Part shown: positions 5,798 through 8,341 of the stretch, piece after piece
Layout: each line of letters starts with the position of its first letter
Numbering within the stretch: position 1 is the first letter of the stretch
NCBI GenBank assembly: GCA_015065045.1
Contig: SVRB01000063.1
Location: 1-8,341 of the forward strand
DNA length: 8,341 nucleotides
Direction: 5' to 3'
Origin: Oscillospiraceae bacterium
GTDB lineage: Bacteria; Bacillota; Clostridia; Oscillospirales; CAG-272
The notes under the pieces: model-generated
Told to the model about the DNA's origin: nothing
The model's database searches: none
The model's input: only the letters and a program-made list of their open reading frames with translations
Position numbers and translations under genes: made by a program

Positions 5798-7243
5798 TTA
5801 GTTATGGTGAGTATCGTCATCATATTTGGGCATGATCTTGTAATAGTCAAGAATGGGAATTAACACCAATGCGGTAAGCCCTGCTGTAAATCCACCGTTG
5901 TACAATACAAATCCGCCGTGCATCGCTGCCGTAGACGTGCATATTACAGCCGACAAAAATCCTGCCAATATACCGATCTTGTACCCGTATTTACCTGCAA
6001 ACGGACAGAGTCCCGTTGCAAACGCGAGGCCGTTTATATAACCCTGTGTAGACAAATTCCACGGAATATCCATTCCGCCGATAACACATATAACACAAAC
6101 CACCATAAACAGTAATATATACCCAATTACTATAGGAAATACGATTCTCGGCTGCTGTCCGTCAAGCGAAAACGTAAGTCCCGCAAACACAACGCCAACC
6201 GTTGCCCCCGTAAAGCCTGCTCCCGCAGGTATCGCAGGAAATATCTCGGGCAATATTGCAAATATATTAAAAACAGCAACGAGGAACGAGCCGTAAACAC
6301 ACACGTTTATAAGACAAATCGGCACACCGAACTTGTCGTGGAAATCCGTTCCGTAACCCGTACATTTCAAAAGGTCGCGATAGCCCTTAAAGCTGCAGCC
6401 GTTCAACACAAAGCCCGCTACTCCCGTAAGCAAGAACAGAATTGCGAAGAATCCATTCATAAACGAACGGTAACCGTAGGGCATTTTATAGTATTCGGGA
6501 TTGTTTATCTCAATAACAGTGGGCGCGTCAAAGCCAAACGTGGCATAGAGGAAGCAATACACGAAAATACCCATAATACCAATGGCAAGTCCTGCCTTGT
6601 ACATATTGTATCCTCTGTGCATAGCCGTCGTTCCCGGAAGAAGCGCAGGTACGATAAAGCCTGATGCCAAGGCAAACAAAACAGACATTATTATTCCGAA
6701 AAATGAAATAGATGCGCCGAAAAGCTCAAAGCTTAACGCTGACGTATACCTGAACATAAAGTCGCTCACAAAGGGCGCCAATGCCGTCGCAAAAAGCGAA
6801 ATATGAACGTTCTCCGCAAACGATTTTTTCGTTACTCCGCAGAAAAGAACAACGCCTACGATAAACGGCATCATATTCAAAAAATTCAAGCCATAGAAGC
6901 AGTGCGCAACAACGAGCATATATGCCGCAAAGGTCGTCGCGTTTGTCTTTACTCGGCTGAAATATATAATTATGTTTGCAATAAAACCGCATACAGCCGC
7001 GTTAAAAAACGAGCTTCCGAGCCCGCCTAACGCAAAATAGTCCGTTACAAGCTTCGAGGGGGAAGTTAATATACGAAAAAGGTTTTCAACAAAATCCTTT
7101 TCTTTTGTCACAATAACAGCAACGATCGACGCTATCAAGAAAGCCACGCTTACGCAAAGCATATAGATCGTTATAATTCTGCTGTCCCTCGAGCGACTGC
7201 TCAGTTTAAAATCACTCAGGGTTTGAATATCTTCTTCAAACAT
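5798..7243 (-). CDS. DUF1576 family integral membrane protein (481 residues)
   Basis: I recognise this as DUF1576, a family without assigned biochemical function. After a polar N-terminus (about 22 residues) the protein is largely hydrophobic, with roughly ten or more membrane segments and polar stretches near 235-262 and 283-305. It contains an internal duplication. TTAMHRGYNMYKAGLAIG (residues 205-222) and TAAMHGGFVLYNGGFTAG (438-455) share A-M-H-x-G-x-x-x-Y-x-x-G-x-x-x-G. A glycine-rich segment precedes each half (ALGGLGSSFFNA 71-82; PAGAGFTGATVG 339-350). Two homologous halves carrying one conserved His each suggest a transporter with pseudo-twofold symmetry; this is inference. The ATG at 7243 has AAGGTG 5 nt upstream. 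It begins 29 nt after the 243-residue gene and is followed 30 nt later by the ClC gene, so an operon is likely. A short acidic and histidine tail (YDDDTHHN) ends the protein. Confidence 0.82.
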   Translation of the reverse strand: MFEEDIQTLSDFKLSSRSRDSRIITIYMLCVSVAFLIASIVAVIVTKEKDFVENLFRILTSPSKLVTDYFALGGLGSSFFNAAVCGFIANIIIYFSRVKTNATTFAAYMLVVAHCFYGLNFLNMMPFIVGVVLFCGVTKKSFAENVHISLFATALAPFVSDFMFRYTSALSFELFGASISFFGIIMSVLFALASGFIVPALLPGTTAMHRGYNMYKAGLAIGIMGIFVYCFLYATFGFDAPTVIEINNPEYYKMPYGYRSFMNGFFAILFLLTGVAGFVLNGCSFKGYRDLLKCTGYGTDFHDKFGVPICLINVCVYGSFLVAVFNIFAILPEIFPAIPAGAGFTGATVGVVFAGLTFSLDGQQPRIVFPIVIGYILLFMVVCVICVIGGMDIPWNLSTQGYINGLAFATGLCPFAGKYGYKIGILAGFLSAVICTSTAAMHGGFVLYNGGFTAGLTALVLIPILDYYKIMPKYDDDTHHN

Positions 7244-7272
7244 TTTTTCACCTTATCTATCTAATTTATTGT

Positions 7273-8004
7273 TTACTTTATTTCGGGGTAATAATCAAAT
7301 ATGTCACGTATAACGTTCATCGGATTCTCGAGAAATACGTCGTATCCGATCGCGTACTCAACAACGTCGGCAAAGTACAGGCATAGCATACCGCCTTTAA
7401 GCTTGATTGTGTAATCTTTGTATACTATATCGTCGCCGTTCGGTATACGCTTTTTGACCATGTATTTTATTTTGTCGGTAAGAATACGGCAAAATTCAAA
7501 CTCCTCTTGCGAACGCATTTCAAGCTCGGGAGAGGTCTTGCTGTTTTTAAGCAGATACATCGTTGTCGAAAACGCGATCTTGTCCATCTGTTTAGCTTCG
7601 ATCGGCTTTTCTAACCTATACCATTGGCTTATTTTAAAATAGATGTACTTTTCGTTTGAATCCTTGGGGATCTCAGTAATTTTGTTTCGCGGAACGGTCG
7701 AGCAGGATTCCACTTTTCCGTAATATCTGATTCCGCTCTTTTTGCCGTAACGCTTTTTCGATTGATATATGGCAACATATTCTACGGGGAAAGCGCATTC
7801 GTTAACCTGCGCTATCGGTATGTGATAGAAATTGTTTTTCAGCATAGAATCAAGCTGATATTGATTTCTTATGACACCGACAAGAACGTTTCGGTTTTGA
7901 AATTTTTCGTCGAGATCTTCGTCTATATTTTTTACAGCCTTTTCTATTTTAATTATGGGTGATTCACTAAGCTTTTTTATATTAAATTTTCTTAAAAAAC
8001 CCAC
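7273..8004 (-). CDS. Uncharacterised soluble protein (243 residues)
   Basis: I do not recognise a named function. There is no signal peptide or membrane segment. Residues 1-35 are charged and probably helical; NVLVGVIRNQ (39-48) starts a mixed region. FYHIPIAQVN (59-68), VEYVAIYQ (74-81), GIRYYGKVE (91-99) and EKYIYFKISQWYRLEKPI (118-135), with FSTTMYLLK (145-153), resemble an uncharacterised domain I associate with some nuclease or helicase-linked proteins. That is recall only and weak. A C-terminal part (about 165-243) ends LENPMNVIRDIFDYYPEIK. The GTG at 8004 is preferred over ATG 8079: the promoter -10 at 8042-8047 lies downstream of that ATG, so the ATG would not be in the transcript, and GGGGTG sits 5 nt before the GTG. 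It is the first gene of a probable operon with the DUF1576 and ClC genes. Confidence 0.78.
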   Translation of the reverse strand: MGFLRKFNIKKLSESPIIKIEKAVKNIDEDLDEKFQNRNVLVGVIRNQYQLDSMLKNNFYHIPIAQVNECAFPVEYVAIYQSKKRYGKKSGIRYYGKVESCSTVPRNKITEIPKDSNEKYIYFKISQWYRLEKPIEAKQMDKIAFSTTMYLLKNSKTSPELEMRSQEEFEFCRILTDKIKYMVKKRIPNGDDIVYKDYTIKLKGGMLCLYFADVVEYAIGYDVFLENPMNVIRDIFDYYPEIK

Positions 8005-8013
8005 GATGACACC

Positions 8014-8033
8014 CCATTTTCGACCATTTTTGA
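8014..8033. promoter_or_regulatory. Tandem 10-bp direct repeat between promoter and start codon
   Basis: CCATTTTCGA (8014-8023) is followed immediately by CCATTTTTGA (8024-8033), with one difference; a shared C extends each to 11 nt. The repeats begin about at the inferred transcription start (near 8035) and run to the ribosome binding site. A 10-bp period places both on one DNA face, which would suit an operator. The function is inference. Confidence 0.4.
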
Positions 8034-8041
8034 CATAATGG

Positions 8042-8070
8042 ATTATAGCACACTGCCTATATAAAAGCAA
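8042..8070 (-). promoter_or_regulatory. Sigma-A type promoter of the minus-strand operon
   Basis: Read on the minus strand, TTGCTT (8070-8065) and a perfect TATAAT (8047-8042) are separated by 17 nt. Transcription would start near 8035, about 30 nt before the GTG at 8004. It fixes the start choice of the 243-residue gene and probably drives all three genes down to 4157, since the gaps of 29 and 30 nt show no other good promoter. Confidence 0.75.
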
Positions 8071-8108
8071 TACCACCATATAAAAAACTTTATTTTCAAA
8101 TTTATATC

Positions 8109-8135
8109 GGGCGGATAGGAAAATGCCCCTACAAA
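8109..8135 (-). repeat. Dispersed palindromic repeat, copy 2 (degenerate)
   Basis: GGGCGGAT (8109-8116) and ATGCCC (8123-8128) form an imperfect stem lacking two bases compared with copy 1, beside CCTACAAAT. On the minus strand it opens with TTTGTAGGGGC, like the other copies. It lies just upstream of the operon promoter. Confidence 0.6.
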
Positions 8136-8172
8136 TTTAAAATTTATTATTTTCAAAATATCATTATAAAAC

Positions 8173-8250
8173 GGGGCGTCGAGGATAGGGGTTCCCCGAA
8201 CCGCACGAAGTAAGGTTTGGGGGTTCTCGTGGACGCCGCCCCCTACAAAT
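8173..8250 (-). repeat. Dispersed palindromic repeat, copy 3 (long, branched)
   Basis: The outer arms GGGGC plus GTC (8173-8180) pair with GAC (8232-8234) and GCCCC (8238-8242), leaving a 3-nt bulge. Inside, CCCCGAACC (8194-8202) pairs with GGTTTGGGG (8214-8222) through one G-T wobble around an 11-nt loop. CCCTACAAATT flanks the right end, so the minus strand again reads TTTGTAGGGGGC. The organisation resembles non-coding REP or MITE-like elements; no transposase is seen. The minus-strand reading frame across it (8327-8043) is not a credible gene. Confidence 0.65.
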
Positions 8251-8276
8251 TCCAATATCGTTTCATAAAACAATAA

Positions 8277-8340
8277 ATCTTCCGCAAACGATAGGGGTGC
8301 AAATGGGGTAATCCTCAACCCACACAATATATCTTCCGCA
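8277..8340. repeat. 10-bp direct repeat at the window end
   Basis: ATCTTCCGCA occurs at 8277-8286 and again at 8331-8340, with a period of 54 bp. The intervening DNA is G-rich then C-rich (GATAGGGGT at 8290-8298 also occurs at 8184-8192). The second copy touches the window edge, so a longer repeat or tandem array cannot be judged. Confidence 0.4.
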
Positions 8341-8341
8341 G

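Noticed and set aside
8005..8079. Longer start (ATG 8079) for the 243-residue protein
   Set aside because: The -10 TATAAT at 8042-8047 lies downstream of this ATG, so the codon would not be transcribed; the GTG at 8004 has a ribosome binding site.
8043..8327. Minus-strand open frame of 94 codons across the right-hand intergenic region
   Set aside because: It runs straight through the palindromic repeats and the operon promoter, has no ribosome binding site I can see, and its reading is dictated by the repeats.

Overview
The window looks like chromosomal DNA from a low-to-moderate GC Firmicute, most likely an anaerobic gut-type member of the Clostridia. Reasons: strong AGGAGG-like ribosome binding sites, good sigma-A type promoters (TTGACT-17-TATACT, TTGCAA-17-TATAAT, TTGCTT-17-TATAAT), TTG and GTG starts, a YolD-like gene coupled to a UvrX-type polymerase, a chromate transporter split into two short genes, and a DUF1576 membrane protein. 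This placement is inference from gene content and signals. There are no tRNA or rRNA genes, CRISPR arrays or transposase genes.

Layout. (1) Positions 1-876, minus strand: the first 292 codons of a polyprenyl-phosphate sugar-1-phosphate transferase that runs off the left edge. Its promoter lies at 998-1026 and an inverted repeat overlaps the -10. (2) Positions 1176-2760, plus strand: a Y-family translesion DNA polymerase and an overlapping YolD-like gene, ending in a palindrome that contains the yolD stop codon. (3) Positions 2793-4071, plus strand: a promoter, two tandem one-domain chromate transporter genes overlapping by ATGA, and a terminator able to work in both directions. (4) Positions 8070 down to 4157, minus strand: a probable three-gene operon with its own promoter. 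It encodes a soluble 243-residue protein of unknown function, a duplicated DUF1576 integral membrane protein, and a ClC-family anion transporter with a C-terminal RCK_C (TrkA_C) domain. (5) Positions 8080-8341: no gene, but two adjacent palindromic repeats with the same TTTGTAGGGGC head (minus strand) as a third copy at 4086-4113, and a 10-bp direct repeat reaching the window end.

How the parts work together. The polymerase and YolD form one translationally coupled unit. The two chromate transporter halves very probably make one heteromeric transporter. The minus-strand operon is the least understood part: an uncharacterised duplicated membrane protein and an uncharacterised soluble protein are made together with a ClC protein whose anion-coordinating residues are not canonical. 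It is the best candidate here for something undescribed, but the sequence alone does not establish a function. The rest is ordinary chromosomal content.
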